A stretch of 45,619 bases of DNA from Mageeibacillus sp. UBA5734 (lineage in GTDB: Bacteria; Bacillota; Clostridia; Saccharofermentanales; UBA5734), in NCBI GenBank assembly GCA_002419365.1, contig DIGA01000028.1, forward strand, positions 1 to 45,619, given 5' to 3'. Of the stretch, positions 1 through 7,184 are shown one piece after another. The notes under the pieces were generated by a model. It did no database searches. It was not told the DNA's origin and was given only the letters and a program-made list of their open reading frames with translations. Each line of letters begins with the position of its first letter. Positions within the stretch are counted from its first letter, which is position 1. The position numbers and the translations under genes were made by a program.

Positions 1-38
1 GTTCGCGGCCGTGCCGGATCATTTTCCAGCATGTGCAT
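1..38 (-). CDS. possible 5' end of a further operon gene (partial)
   Basis: After the aldolase stop, the minus strand has a GGAG followed by ATG codons at 38-36 and 32-30 and an open frame to the window edge (MHMLENDPARPR or MLENDPARPR). The GGAG is 9 bases from the second ATG, a good distance. Only about 10-12 residues are visible, so no family can be named. It could equally be chance. Confidence 0.2.
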   Translation of the reverse strand, partial: MHMLENDPARPR

Positions 39-90
39 CAGCTCCAGTCAATGCTGGATTAGTTCTATCTCCAGAGCAGGGCAAAGCCGT

Positions 91-822
91 TTACTGCTGG
101 TTGAAATACCAGTAGCCAGCCGGATAGCGCGGCAATTTGCGGAATCCAGGATGACGGCCCGGTACATCGGCCTGACGCCGGATCTCCAGGAACTCCTCGA
201 TTTTCTCACGCGGCATCATCCGCCCGGGAGCGATCTGACGGACCGTCAGGCAGATTTTGGCGTACTGCTCAACCGATTCCATCAGATAATAGGCGGACAT
301 CAGATCAGCACCAACCGTAAGCACACCATGGAATTCAAGCATCATGGCATCATATTCATGGAGCAGCGGCGTGATGGAATCAGGAACCTGTGGCGTGGAA
401 GGGGTGGCATAGGGGGCAATCGGTACACAGCCGAGGGCATAGACGGCCTCTGTGGCGACATAATCGTCAAGTGGTTCACCGGCGCAGGCAAAGCCGGTGG
501 CTGTCGGTGGATGGGCGTGGACAACGGCCTGGACATCCGGACGGACTTCATAGGCTCTCAGGTGCATCGGCAGTTCAGATGTTTTTTTCCAGGTTCCTTC
601 GAGGACGTTACCCGCAAGGTCTACCTTCAGAATCATGTCCGGGGTCATCGACCCTTTGCTGACACCTGTTGGCGTGACCAGAAGGTTGCCGTCCGGCGTC
701 CGGCAGGAAATGTTGCCATCGTTGGAGGCCACCATGCCGCGGGCAAAAAGCAGGCGGCCGATTTCGCAGATTTGTTCTTTCAGCTTCTGTTCCTGTTGCT
801 GATTGGTTTCGATATTGTCCAT
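91..822 (-). CDS. class II aldolase/adducin family protein (FucA/AraD-like)
   Basis: A 243-residue protein of the class II aldolase family, which uses a divalent metal to cleave or epimerise phosphorylated sugars in the cytoplasm. Family landmarks are all visible: the phosphate-binding NDGNIS segment at 34-39, a candidate catalytic Glu83 in TSE, the metal-binding His102 and His104 in HAHPP, and His165 in EFHG. Length fits L-fuculose-1-phosphate or ribulose-phosphate aldolases. It is the third gene of an operon with a 2-hydroxyacid dehydrogenase and an FGGY kinase, so it probably splits the phosphorylated product of that kinase. The start ATG follows AAAGGGA. The exact substrate cannot be read from the sequence; the four-carbon acid aldolase group (OtnC-like) is also possible. 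Confidence 0.85.
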   Translation of the reverse strand: MDNIETNQQQEQKLKEQICEIGRLLFARGMVASNDGNISCRTPDGNLLVTPTGVSKGSMTPDMILKVDLAGNVLEGTWKKTSELPMHLRAYEVRPDVQAVVHAHPPTATGFACAGEPLDDYVATEAVYALGCVPIAPYATPSTPQVPDSITPLLHEYDAMMLEFHGVLTVGADLMSAYYLMESVEQYAKICLTVRQIAPGRMMPREKIEEFLEIRRQADVPGRHPGFRKLPRYPAGYWYFNQQ

Positions 823-851
823 TTTATTTCCCTTTCAATTTTGATACGACT

Positions 852-2363
852 CTAAAATTGGGCCCAGTGGGCAAAATCATCTTTCATGTGTTCATAGAAA
901 TTGCGGAAGACCTTGTACCGGGCACTGTAGGACCCGGCAAGCACTGGATCGGGTTCATAGGTCTTGGCGACCTGGATGCTGTCAACGACGGTATGGGCCA
1001 GATCATTGATCAAGCCTGAGGCATAGGCCACCAGCAAGGCATTACCAAATGCACCACTGGAGTTGTGCTTCACGGTCTGGACAGGACGACCCAGGATCGA
1101 GGCTTTCATTTGCAGCCAGACCGGACTGCTGCTGCCGCCGCCAACCGCGTACAAGCTCTGGACCTGCTGGCCAGACTTCTCTGCTTCATCCACCACATGC
1201 TTGAGGGCAAAGGCCGAGCCCTCCAGAATTGCCCGCACCATCTGGCCCCGGCTGGTCGAATGGCTCAGGCCGATAAAAGCGCCGCGCACATAGGAGTCCC
1301 AGAGTGGAGCCCTTTCACCAGCCATGTAGGGCAGAAAAAGCACTTTACTGTCTCCGGCAGACTGGGCGAGGTCATCGAGATAACGATACGGATTTTTCCG
1401 GTAGGCGGCAAGATCATCGAATTCGCTGCAGCCGATCTGGTCGCGGTACCATTTCAGACAGGCTCCAGTGGAGCTGATCGGACCAATCAGCAAATCCTGT
1501 CCCGGCACGGCATGATGGATCGAAACCAAGTTCAGGCTATCTGGCCAGGTATCGCAGCCGAGCATGAAGCAGCTCGACGTTCCGGTCATTTCGGCAGCCT
1601 CACCTTTTTTGACCACACCGCATTCGAGAGCCGAGGCAGCGGCATCGACTGTACCTGCCAGAACAGGCACCCCTTCTGGCAAACCGGTCGCCAGGGCTGC
1701 CGCTGGAGAGACAACACCGATGTAGTCCGTGGATGGATGGATGTCCGGCATTTTTGTCAAATCTATTGACAGCTCTTTGGCCAGTTCCGCGGACCAGCCT
1801 CGCTCAGCAATGTCGTATAGTCCGGTCAGGCTGGCGTGGACATGATCACAGGTAGCCTGGCCGGTCAGGCAGTAATTGACATAGCCATTGACCTGCAGGT
1901 ACTTCCAAGCATTGGCATGGGTGACTGGTTCATTCTGCATGACCCACATCAGCTTGGGCAGCATGAAATAGGGATCGATCCGGTTACCGGTAATGTGATG
2001 GATCCGGTCCTGGCCGATGGTTGCATGCAACTGTTCGCACTGGGGCTCGGAGCGCCGGTCCATCCAGATCAAGGCCCGGCGCAATGGTTGTCCATCGGCC
2101 GCGATGGGCAGCACAGCAGGAGCCTGCGAACTGACGCAGATCCCCAGGATCTGGCGGCTGGCCAGCGTTTGGGCAGCCATGATGTCCCGTAACGCAGCCG
2201 CGGTCGCCTGCCACCAGTCCTGCGGATCTTGTTCAGCCCAGCCTGACTGGGGGAAATGGGTTGGATACTCCTGTCCGGATGTCGCTATGGCCCGGAAATG
2301 CTGGTCAAACAGAGTTGCCTTGGCGTTTGTTGTGCCAATGTCAATGCCAATCAGGTAACGCAT
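852..2363 (-). CDS. FGGY-family carbohydrate kinase
   Basis: A 503-residue ATP-dependent sugar kinase of the FGGY family (xylulokinase, gluconokinase, fuculokinase and LsrK group). The N-terminal ATP-site motif GIDIGTTNAKATLFD is at residues 5-19, and a second domain with the Gly-rich AVGGGSSSPVW segment lies near the C-terminus; length is normal for the family. The start ATG follows GGAGGGAGAGACC. It sits 16 bases downstream of the dehydrogenase gene and about 30 bases before the aldolase gene, so the three are probably cotranscribed. The pathway is likely to oxidise or reduce a sugar or sugar acid, phosphorylate it, then cleave it by aldol reaction. The sequence alone does not separate the FGGY subfamilies, so no substrate or symbol is assigned. 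Confidence 0.88.
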   Translation of the reverse strand: MRYLIGIDIGTTNAKATLFDQHFRAIATSGQEYPTHFPQSGWAEQDPQDWWQATAAALRDIMAAQTLASRQILGICVSSQAPAVLPIAADGQPLRRALIWMDRRSEPQCEQLHATIGQDRIHHITGNRIDPYFMLPKLMWVMQNEPVTHANAWKYLQVNGYVNYCLTGQATCDHVHASLTGLYDIAERGWSAELAKELSIDLTKMPDIHPSTDYIGVVSPAAALATGLPEGVPVLAGTVDAAASALECGVVKKGEAAEMTGTSSCFMLGCDTWPDSLNLVSIHHAVPGQDLLIGPISSTGACLKWYRDQIGCSEFDDLAAYRKNPYRYLDDLAQSAGDSKVLFLPYMAGERAPLWDSYVRGAFIGLSHSTSRGQMVRAILEGSAFALKHVVDEAEKSGQQVQSLYAVGGGSSSPVWLQMKASILGRPVQTVKHNSSGAFGNALLVAYASGLINDLAHTVVDSIQVAKTYEPDPVLAGSYSARYKVFRNFYEHMKDDFAHWAQF

Positions 2364-2379
2364 GGTCTCTCCCTCCGGA

Positions 2380-3420
2380 TTATTGACGGAGGGATTCTGG
2401 ATTGAGGCAGTTTTTCACGGGTTCGCCGGCGAGGAAATGCTGCAGGTCCTCGGCCAAGACACGAAGGCCATAATGGACCGTGTCCCTGGTCGCTCCCGCA
2501 ATATGTGGAGTCACCGTGACATTGTCGAGCTGGAGCAACGGGCTGTCCGGATCACACGGCTCCTCCTGGAACACATCGAGGGCGGCCGCGGCGATGATTT
2601 TATCCCTGAGCGCGATGTACAGATCGCCGTAGTTGACCAGGCCGCCCCGGGCCGTATTGACAAAAAGCGCGGTCGGTTTCATCTGGCGGAAACGGTCCAG
2701 ATTGAACAGATGCTGGGTTTCGGGCGTCAGGCGGGCGTGGACTGAGACCACATCGGATCGTTGCAACAATTCGTCCAAAGATACGGATTCCACACCAAAC
2801 TCGGCCATCCGTTCCGGGGAGACAAATGGATCATAAGAAATGACGGTCATGCCGAACGCCTTGAGGATCGTGCTGATCCGGTAGGCGATGTTGCCAAATC
2901 CAACCAGCCCGGCCACTTTGCCCGGCAATTCAAAATTGCAGCGATCATACAAGTAGTATTCGTATTTCCAATCCTTTTGCACGAGGTGCAGATGGCCCCG
3001 GGCGATGTTCTTGAGCTCAGCCAGGATCAGGCCGATCGTGAATTCCACAACAGCAACGGCATTACGGCCTGGAGAGTTGAAAACAGGGATGCCGCGCTGG
3101 GTGGCGGCTCTGAGATTGATGTTGGTCGGGCCGCCGCGGATAACAGCGATGGCTTTGAGGTTCCTGGCGGCAGCCAGCACCGCGTCCGAGATCGGGGCCG
3201 CATGCAGGATGACCAGATCAGCCTCTGCAATACGTGCAATCACATCCGCCTCTGAACCTTGGTATTCCGCGATCTCCGCATTGCGTTCGAATGGCTTCAG
3301 CGGCCATTCAAACGTCATGCTGTCAAATTCCAGAGGCCCCCAGGGTGCCAGTGTTTGTGCCAGTGTTTGCTCGACGATTTCTGCTTTGACAAACTGGTCT
3401 CCCAAAATCAGGATTTTCAT
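2380..3420 (-). CDS. D-isomer-specific 2-hydroxyacid dehydrogenase (PGDH-like)
   Basis: A 346-residue NAD(P)-dependent dehydrogenase of the D-2-hydroxyacid family. The Rossmann motif GFGNIA is at 174-179, and the catalytic Arg258 (NTARGG), Glu287 (QEEP) and His306 (TPHIAG) are all present. The open frame extends upstream to 3531, but the ATG at 3420 starts the family-typical MKILILGD and has GGAG 7 bases before it, so it is the likely start. It is the first gene of the minus-strand operon and faces the DeoR regulator. In this setting it probably handles a sugar-acid intermediate and not serine biosynthesis. Its substrate is unknown. Confidence 0.85.
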   Translation of the reverse strand: MKILILGDQFVKAEIVEQTLAQTLAPWGPLEFDSMTFEWPLKPFERNAEIAEYQGSEADVIARIAEADLVILHAAPISDAVLAAARNLKAIAVIRGGPTNINLRAATQRGIPVFNSPGRNAVAVVEFTIGLILAELKNIARGHLHLVQKDWKYEYYLYDRCNFELPGKVAGLVGFGNIAYRISTILKAFGMTVISYDPFVSPERMAEFGVESVSLDELLQRSDVVSVHARLTPETQHLFNLDRFRQMKPTALFVNTARGGLVNYGDLYIALRDKIIAAAALDVFQEEPCDPDSPLLQLDNVTVTPHIAGATRDTVHYGLRVLAEDLQHFLAGEPVKNCLNPESLRQ

Positions 3421-3495
3421 GTTTGGCTCCGATCCTATTCCGTTTTCTGTAATCACACGCTCCGTGAGTGCGGTCGGATCACCTGACGAAATAGT

Positions 3496-3524
3496 TTGTT
3501 TTTGTTTTATTATGTTTGTATAAT
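3496..3524 (+). promoter_or_regulatory. promoter for the deoR-type gene
   Basis: TTGTTT at 3496-3501 and a perfect TATAAT at 3519-3524 are separated by 17 bases, reading toward the regulator gene. The expected start near 3531 gives a leader of about 80 bases. Confidence 0.55.
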
Positions 3525-3539
3525 AGTACATATTAAAAC
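3504..3539. promoter_or_regulatory. imperfect palindrome, candidate DeoR-type operator
   Basis: GTTTTATTATGT at 3504-3515 and ACATATTAAAAC at 3528-3539 match as inverted repeats at 11 of 12 positions, with a 12-base spacer. The dyad is centred on the overlapping -10 boxes of both divergent promoters. A dimeric repressor bound here would block both directions, which fits autoregulation by the adjacent DeoR-type protein. This is inference from symmetry and position. Confidence 0.5.
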
Positions 3540-3548
3540 ATGAGTCAA
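3520..3548 (-). promoter_or_regulatory. promoter for the dehydrogenase-kinase-aldolase operon
   Basis: On the minus strand TTGACT (3548-3543) and TATTAT (3525-3520) have an exact 17-base spacer. The -10 overlaps the -10 of the opposing promoter, so polymerase can occupy only one at a time. Confidence 0.6.
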
Positions 3549-3577
3549 TTGAATATGACTGGATATTTCATAAGAAG

Positions 3578-3592
3578 TTGCATAGAATGCAA
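3578..3592. promoter_or_regulatory. perfect inverted repeat TTGCAT-AGA-ATGCAA
   Basis: Six-base perfect arms with a 3-base spacer lie in the leader of the regulator gene, just ahead of its ribosome site. It may be a second operator for the DeoR-type protein, or chance. Confidence 0.3.
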
Positions 3593-3611
3593 ATCAGCAG
3601 GAGGGCTCGCC

Positions 3612-4376
3612 ATGTTGAAACAAACGCGCCATGACCAGATTTTGCAGCTTGTCAAAGAGAAGGGATCGATCGAAACCAGTGAGTTGTGCAAGCTTTTTGC
3701 CATCACGGAAATGACGGCCCGGCGCGATCTGGATGAACTGGCCCGGCAAGGGCTTGTGAACCGGACCCACGGGGGAGCGATCTTGCCTATAGAAGACATC
3801 CAGTATGAGCGACCCTTCAACACGCGACTGAGTATGAACACCGCTGCCAAAGAAGCCGTTGCCCGCTCAGCCCTGCACTACGTCAAAGACGGTCAGAAGC
3901 TGTTTTTCAACAGCAGTTCAACCGTCCTGAGACTCGTCCAGTTGATCGACAATTCGCGCCAGCTCCTGATCGCGACCGACACGATCCGGATCGCCGATGA
4001 ACTCAATACCCGTAGCCAGGTCAGTGTGATCCAGATCGGTGGCGAGCTCAAGAAAAACACCCTGGCCACATCAGGTTACTGGGCCGAAACCATGATCCGC
4101 CAATTCCACTTTGATACCGCCATCCTGGGCGTCAAGGCCATCGACGCTGACGGCAACCTCTATTGCAGCAACCTGCTTGACCGCGGTATCTACGACGCTG
4201 TCTTCTCGGTCACCGACCAGGTCATCCTGATCGCCGACTCGAGCAAACTCGGCCGGACCGACTTCGTCCGCTTCGGCAACCTCCAAGACATCGACCGCCT
4301 CATCACCGACACAAACGCCCCCGCAGAACTCCTGAAAACATTCCAAGCGAAAGGCTTCACCATCGAGCTGGCCTGA
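3612..4376 (+). CDS. DeoR/GlpR-family transcriptional regulator
   Basis: A 254-residue DNA-binding repressor of the DeoR family. The N-terminus carries the winged helix-turn-helix, with recognition-helix text MTARRDLDEL and the wing NRTHGGA; the C-terminal sugar-phosphate sensor fold has the FNSSSTVLRL stretch and a later DTAILGVKAID segment. The frame is open upstream to 3540, but the ATG at 3612 has AGGAGG at 3599-3604 with 7-base spacing and begins the family-typical LKQTRHDQIL. It is divergent from the sugar-acid operon and probably represses it until a phosphorylated intermediate binds. A strong terminator follows directly. Confidence 0.9.
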   Translation: MLKQTRHDQILQLVKEKGSIETSELCKLFAITEMTARRDLDELARQGLVNRTHGGAILPIEDIQYERPFNTRLSMNTAAKEAVARSALHYVKDGQKLFFNSSSTVLRLVQLIDNSRQLLIATDTIRIADELNTRSQVSVIQIGGELKKNTLATSGYWAETMIRQFHFDTAILGVKAIDADGNLYCSNLLDRGIYDAVFSVTDQVILIADSSKLGRTDFVRFGNLQDIDRLITDTNAPAELLKTFQAKGFTIELA

Positions 4377-4379
4377 AAA

Positions 4380-4416
4380 GGGACCGGGTCTCGATACCGA
4401 GACTCGGTCCCTTTTT
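4380..4416 (+). terminator. intrinsic terminator after the deoR-type gene
   Basis: A 14-base stem (GGGACCGGGTCTCG with CGAGACTCGGTCCC, one mismatch) with an ATAC loop is followed by TTTTT. Confidence 0.85.
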
Positions 4417-4426
4417 GGTTCACACA

Positions 4427-4471
4427 ACCGAAAACCCCTGCGGCTCTAGATGCCCACAGGGGTTTTCCGGT
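4427..4471 (-). terminator. hairpin terminator after the 3D-domain gene
   Basis: An inverted repeat (ACCGAAAACCCCTG with CAGGGGTTTTCCGGT) abuts the minus-strand stop codon at 4472. The GGGGTTTT arm supplies the T-rich stretch on the minus strand, so it may work in both directions. Confidence 0.6.
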
Positions 4472-5083
4472 TCATTTGACAATTCTCAACTTTGCTTTGA
4501 GGGTGACGTTGAGCAGGTGCTCGCCGTCGGACCGGTCGACGTAGACGTCGACGTGGTTGCCTTTGACCGCGCCGCCACAGTCTTCTGCGACGCGATAGCC
4601 GATGCCTTCGATATAGACCCGGGTGCCATAAGGGATGACTTTCGGGTCGACGGCAATTGTACGGCCGGCTTTGACTTTGGTTCCGGTGGCAGTGATACCT
4701 TTGCCATTCATTCCGGGTTCATCTTTGGTGTAGTGTGTGATCTTGAACTCAATCCACTCGTATTCGGGCTTGTTTTCCAGGATCGACGGTTCTGATGGTG
4801 CGCTGGTTGCATTTGCAACACGACTGTCTTGGGAATTAGGTTCCCCGGTCGTTTCTTGGCGGAGGTCATCGCCTTCACGGCTGATCACAGCTTCGAAACT
4901 CAGGGATGAATGGTCAAGATTGTCTAGCATGTCATCATAAACAGATGTACTGGGGGCTGTTGTTTCGGGTACTTGAGTTTTCTCTGGCTGGAGCACAGGA
5001 GTTGGGATCAATCCAAAGCTATATGCAGCGAGATTGAAGGTCAGTGCCAGGGCAGATACGATTCTTGTAACTAAGTCGAACAC
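4472..5083 (-). CDS. 3D (Asp-Asp-Asp) domain protein, secreted or membrane-anchored
   Basis: A 203-residue protein with one hydrophobic N-terminal segment (about residues 5-28, signal peptide or anchor), a low-complexity Ser/Thr/Pro/Glu linker, and a C-terminal 3D domain from about residue 125. The domain's defining aspartates are visible in AVDP, VAEDCGG and DVYVD. 3D domains adopt a double-psi barrel related to MltA and occur in Firmicute cell-wall proteins such as Bacillus YuiC, so a muralytic or wall-remodelling role outside the cell is likely. The only in-frame start is GTG at 5083, because TGA precedes it; the ribosome site is weak. The gene is monocistronic, ending in its own hairpin. 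Confidence 0.75.
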   Translation of the reverse strand: MFDLVTRIVSALALTFNLAAYSFGLIPTPVLQPEKTQVPETTAPSTSVYDDMLDNLDHSSLSFEAVISREGDDLRQETTGEPNSQDSRVANATSAPSEPSILENKPEYEWIEFKITHYTKDEPGMNGKGITATGTKVKAGRTIAVDPKVIPYGTRVYIEGIGYRVAEDCGGAVKGNHVDVYVDRSDGEHLLNVTLKAKLRIVK

Positions 5084-5384
5084 CTCATTACTTCAGTTTT
5101 TGCGCATCATTTGTACAGGACCGGGTCAATAAAAGATGAACGACGTGAATTCTAGCTGCAGTTGTTTCATCTCGTCAACGTTTTTGTGACGGATTCGCCG
5201 GATTCAACAAACTCGATGTTGAAAATTGACGTGAACTTTCAAACAATGGAGACAATTTCCCAATAAAAGGGATTCCGAAAGAGATCATTTGTTCTTTTTC
5301 ATTTTTTTGAAACTGTGTCCTGTGTCACTTGCAGATCCCCCCATTTGCGCTACTCTGGAAAAAAACTGCCAGGAGTGAATCCAC
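5084..5384. other. intergenic region between divergent genes
   Basis: This 301-base AT-rich stretch separates the 3D-domain gene and zwf. I see the zwf ribosome site (AGGAG about 10 bases before ATG 5385) and several TTGA-like hexamers, for example TTGACG near 5226, but no promoter pair I would defend and no ORF or RNA signature. Confidence 0.4.
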
Positions 5385-6911
5385 ATGGAATTTCTCAACC
5401 AGCAACATCAAGTCAGCGAACCTTCGATCATGGTGATTTTTGGCGGTACGGGTGATCTCACACATCGCAAGCTGATTCCAGCCTTGTACAATTTGGCCTT
5501 CGACCAGCTGATGCCGGACCATTTCGCCATCGTTTCGATCGGCCGCCGCAATAAAACAACCGAAGAGTATCGCGACGAATTGAAAGTTGCACTGGAAAAA
5601 TATTCACGCAATAAGATTTCCGAGAGCCAGTGGGAGCGGCTAAGGGACATCATCTATTATTATCAGCTCGACTTCACCGCAACCGAAGGCTACGATGCTC
5701 TGGCAACCTTTCTCAACGGGCTGGACGAGCGGCACCAAACGCTGGGCAACCGGATTTTCTACCTGGCAGTTGCGCCTGAGTATTTCGAGACCATTGTCAA
5801 TGGCCTTGGCAAGAGTGGCCAGGCCTCGTGTCACTACATCACTGGCGAACAATGCCCGAACTGGCAGCGCCTCGTGATTGAAAAGCCATTCGGCAAGGAT
5901 CTCAAGACCGCCAAGCATTTGAACGACTCGCTGCATGCCTATTTCGCCGAAAACGACATCTACCGCATCGACCACTATCTGGGCAAGGACATGATCCAGA
6001 ACATCATGGTCCTGAGGTTTGCCAATCTCGTCTTCGAGTCACTCTGGAGCAACCAGTACATCGACAACATCCAGATCTCACTCGGCGAAAAACTCGGCGT
6101 CGGCTCGCGCGGCGGCTACTACGAGCATTCCGGTGCGATTCGCGACATGGTCCAGAACCACATCCTGCAGATCCTGTCGATGGTGGCCATGGAACCACCT
6201 GTCGCTCTGACGACCGAGGCCATCCGCCAGGAAAAGCTCAAGGTCATCCAGGCCATCACACCCTTCACGACCGATTCCCTGCGCGACAACGTCGTCTTTG
6301 GCCAGTACGGTGCCGGTACCGTGGATGGCGAAAAGGTCCCTGGCTACCGCGAAGAATCCAACGTGCCTGAGACCTCAACCACCGAAACATTCGTGGCCAT
6401 GAAGCTCAGCGTCAACAATTTCCGCTGGGCCGGCACACCGTTCTACATCCGCACCGGCAAACGCCTCGCCGGCAGCAGCGCCGAAATCGTCGTCCAGTTC
6501 AAGTCACTGCCCAATATCCTCTATTTTGCCGACGACAAGAACCACCAGGAGCCCAACCTGCTGGTCATCCGCATCCAGCCCAATGTCGGTGTCTATTTCC
6601 AGGTCAACACCAAGGACTTTTCCACCCAGAAAGACATCATGCCGGTCAAAGTCGAGACCAGCCACCTCAGCCCGAACCAGGGCAACACACCTGAAGCCTA
6701 CGAGCGCCTGATCTACGACATCATGCGCGGCGATGCCACCCTGTTCGCCTGGTGGAACGAGGTCGAAGCCTCCTGGAAACTGGCCGACCAGATCATCAGC
6801 TTCCGCGAAAACCAGCGCCACCGCTTCCCCAACTACAGCGCCGGCACCAACGGCCCGATCAAATCGATCGAGCTATTGGCCCGCGATGGCCGCGAGTGGT
6901 GGTCGGTGTAG
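5385..6911 (+). CDS. zwf: glucose-6-phosphate 1-dehydrogenase
   Basis: A 508-residue enzyme that oxidises glucose-6-phosphate to 6-phosphogluconolactone with NADP+, the entry to the oxidative pentose phosphate pathway in the cytoplasm. The nucleotide-binding GGTGDLTHRKL is at residues 20-30, and the active-site signature RIDHYLGK is at about 194-201 with the catalytic-pocket His near 197; length is standard. It stands alone: the 3D-domain gene is divergent and no gnd or pgl is next to it. No clear terminator was seen after the stop. Confidence 0.97.
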   Translation: MEFLNQQHQVSEPSIMVIFGGTGDLTHRKLIPALYNLAFDQLMPDHFAIVSIGRRNKTTEEYRDELKVALEKYSRNKISESQWERLRDIIYYYQLDFTATEGYDALATFLNGLDERHQTLGNRIFYLAVAPEYFETIVNGLGKSGQASCHYITGEQCPNWQRLVIEKPFGKDLKTAKHLNDSLHAYFAENDIYRIDHYLGKDMIQNIMVLRFANLVFESLWSNQYIDNIQISLGEKLGVGSRGGYYEHSGAIRDMVQNHILQILSMVAMEPPVALTTEAIRQEKLKVIQAITPFTTDSLRDNVVFGQYGAGTVDGEKVPGYREESNVPETSTTETFVAMKLSVNNFRWAGTPFYIRTGKRLAGSSAEIVVQFKSLPNILYFADDKNHQEPNLLVIRIQPNVGVYFQVNTKDFSTQKDIMPVKVETSHLSPNQGNTPEAYERLIYDIMRGDATLFAWWNEVEASWKLADQIISFRENQRHRFPNYSAGTNGPIKSIELLARDGREWWSV

Positions 6912-6921
6912 AATCGCTCAA

Positions 6922-7101
6922 TCAACTGTGCCGGTACACGTCCCAGCCGAGGTAGTTGCCGAGGGCTTCTTCGAGCACGTCGGCAACGAGGCAGCCAGCG
7001 GCGAACTGGTCAAGCTCGCGATAGGTCGGGTTAGGTAGCAAATCCAACCGTGCTTTTCTTGATTCTGATTCCGCGGTTTTCTGCCTGTGCCAGGTTTTAG
7101 C
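6922..7101 (-). pseudogene. possible remnant of a C-terminal coding segment, unrecognised
   Basis: Between zwf and the MFS gene the minus strand holds a 59-codon open frame without a start, bounded by stops at 7104-7102 and 6924-6922. Its text is protein-like (for example LPNPTYRELDQFAAG and then VADVLEEALGNYLGWDVYRHS) with GC-rich third positions like its neighbours. I do not recognise a family. It may be the 3' end of a deleted gene, or a chance frame in GC-rich DNA. Confidence 0.3.
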
Positions 7102-7184
7102 TCAGACCGGGGCTCCAGGCGCTAGTCGAATGCCAGCGAATCAAAGGGGTCAGCACCCCCAGCAAGCCCAGAATGATCTTGGTC

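Noticed and set aside
1..90. Inverted repeat CCAGCAT...ATGCTGG as a terminator for the aldolase operon
   Set aside because: It has no T-run on the minus strand, and an open frame appears to begin there.
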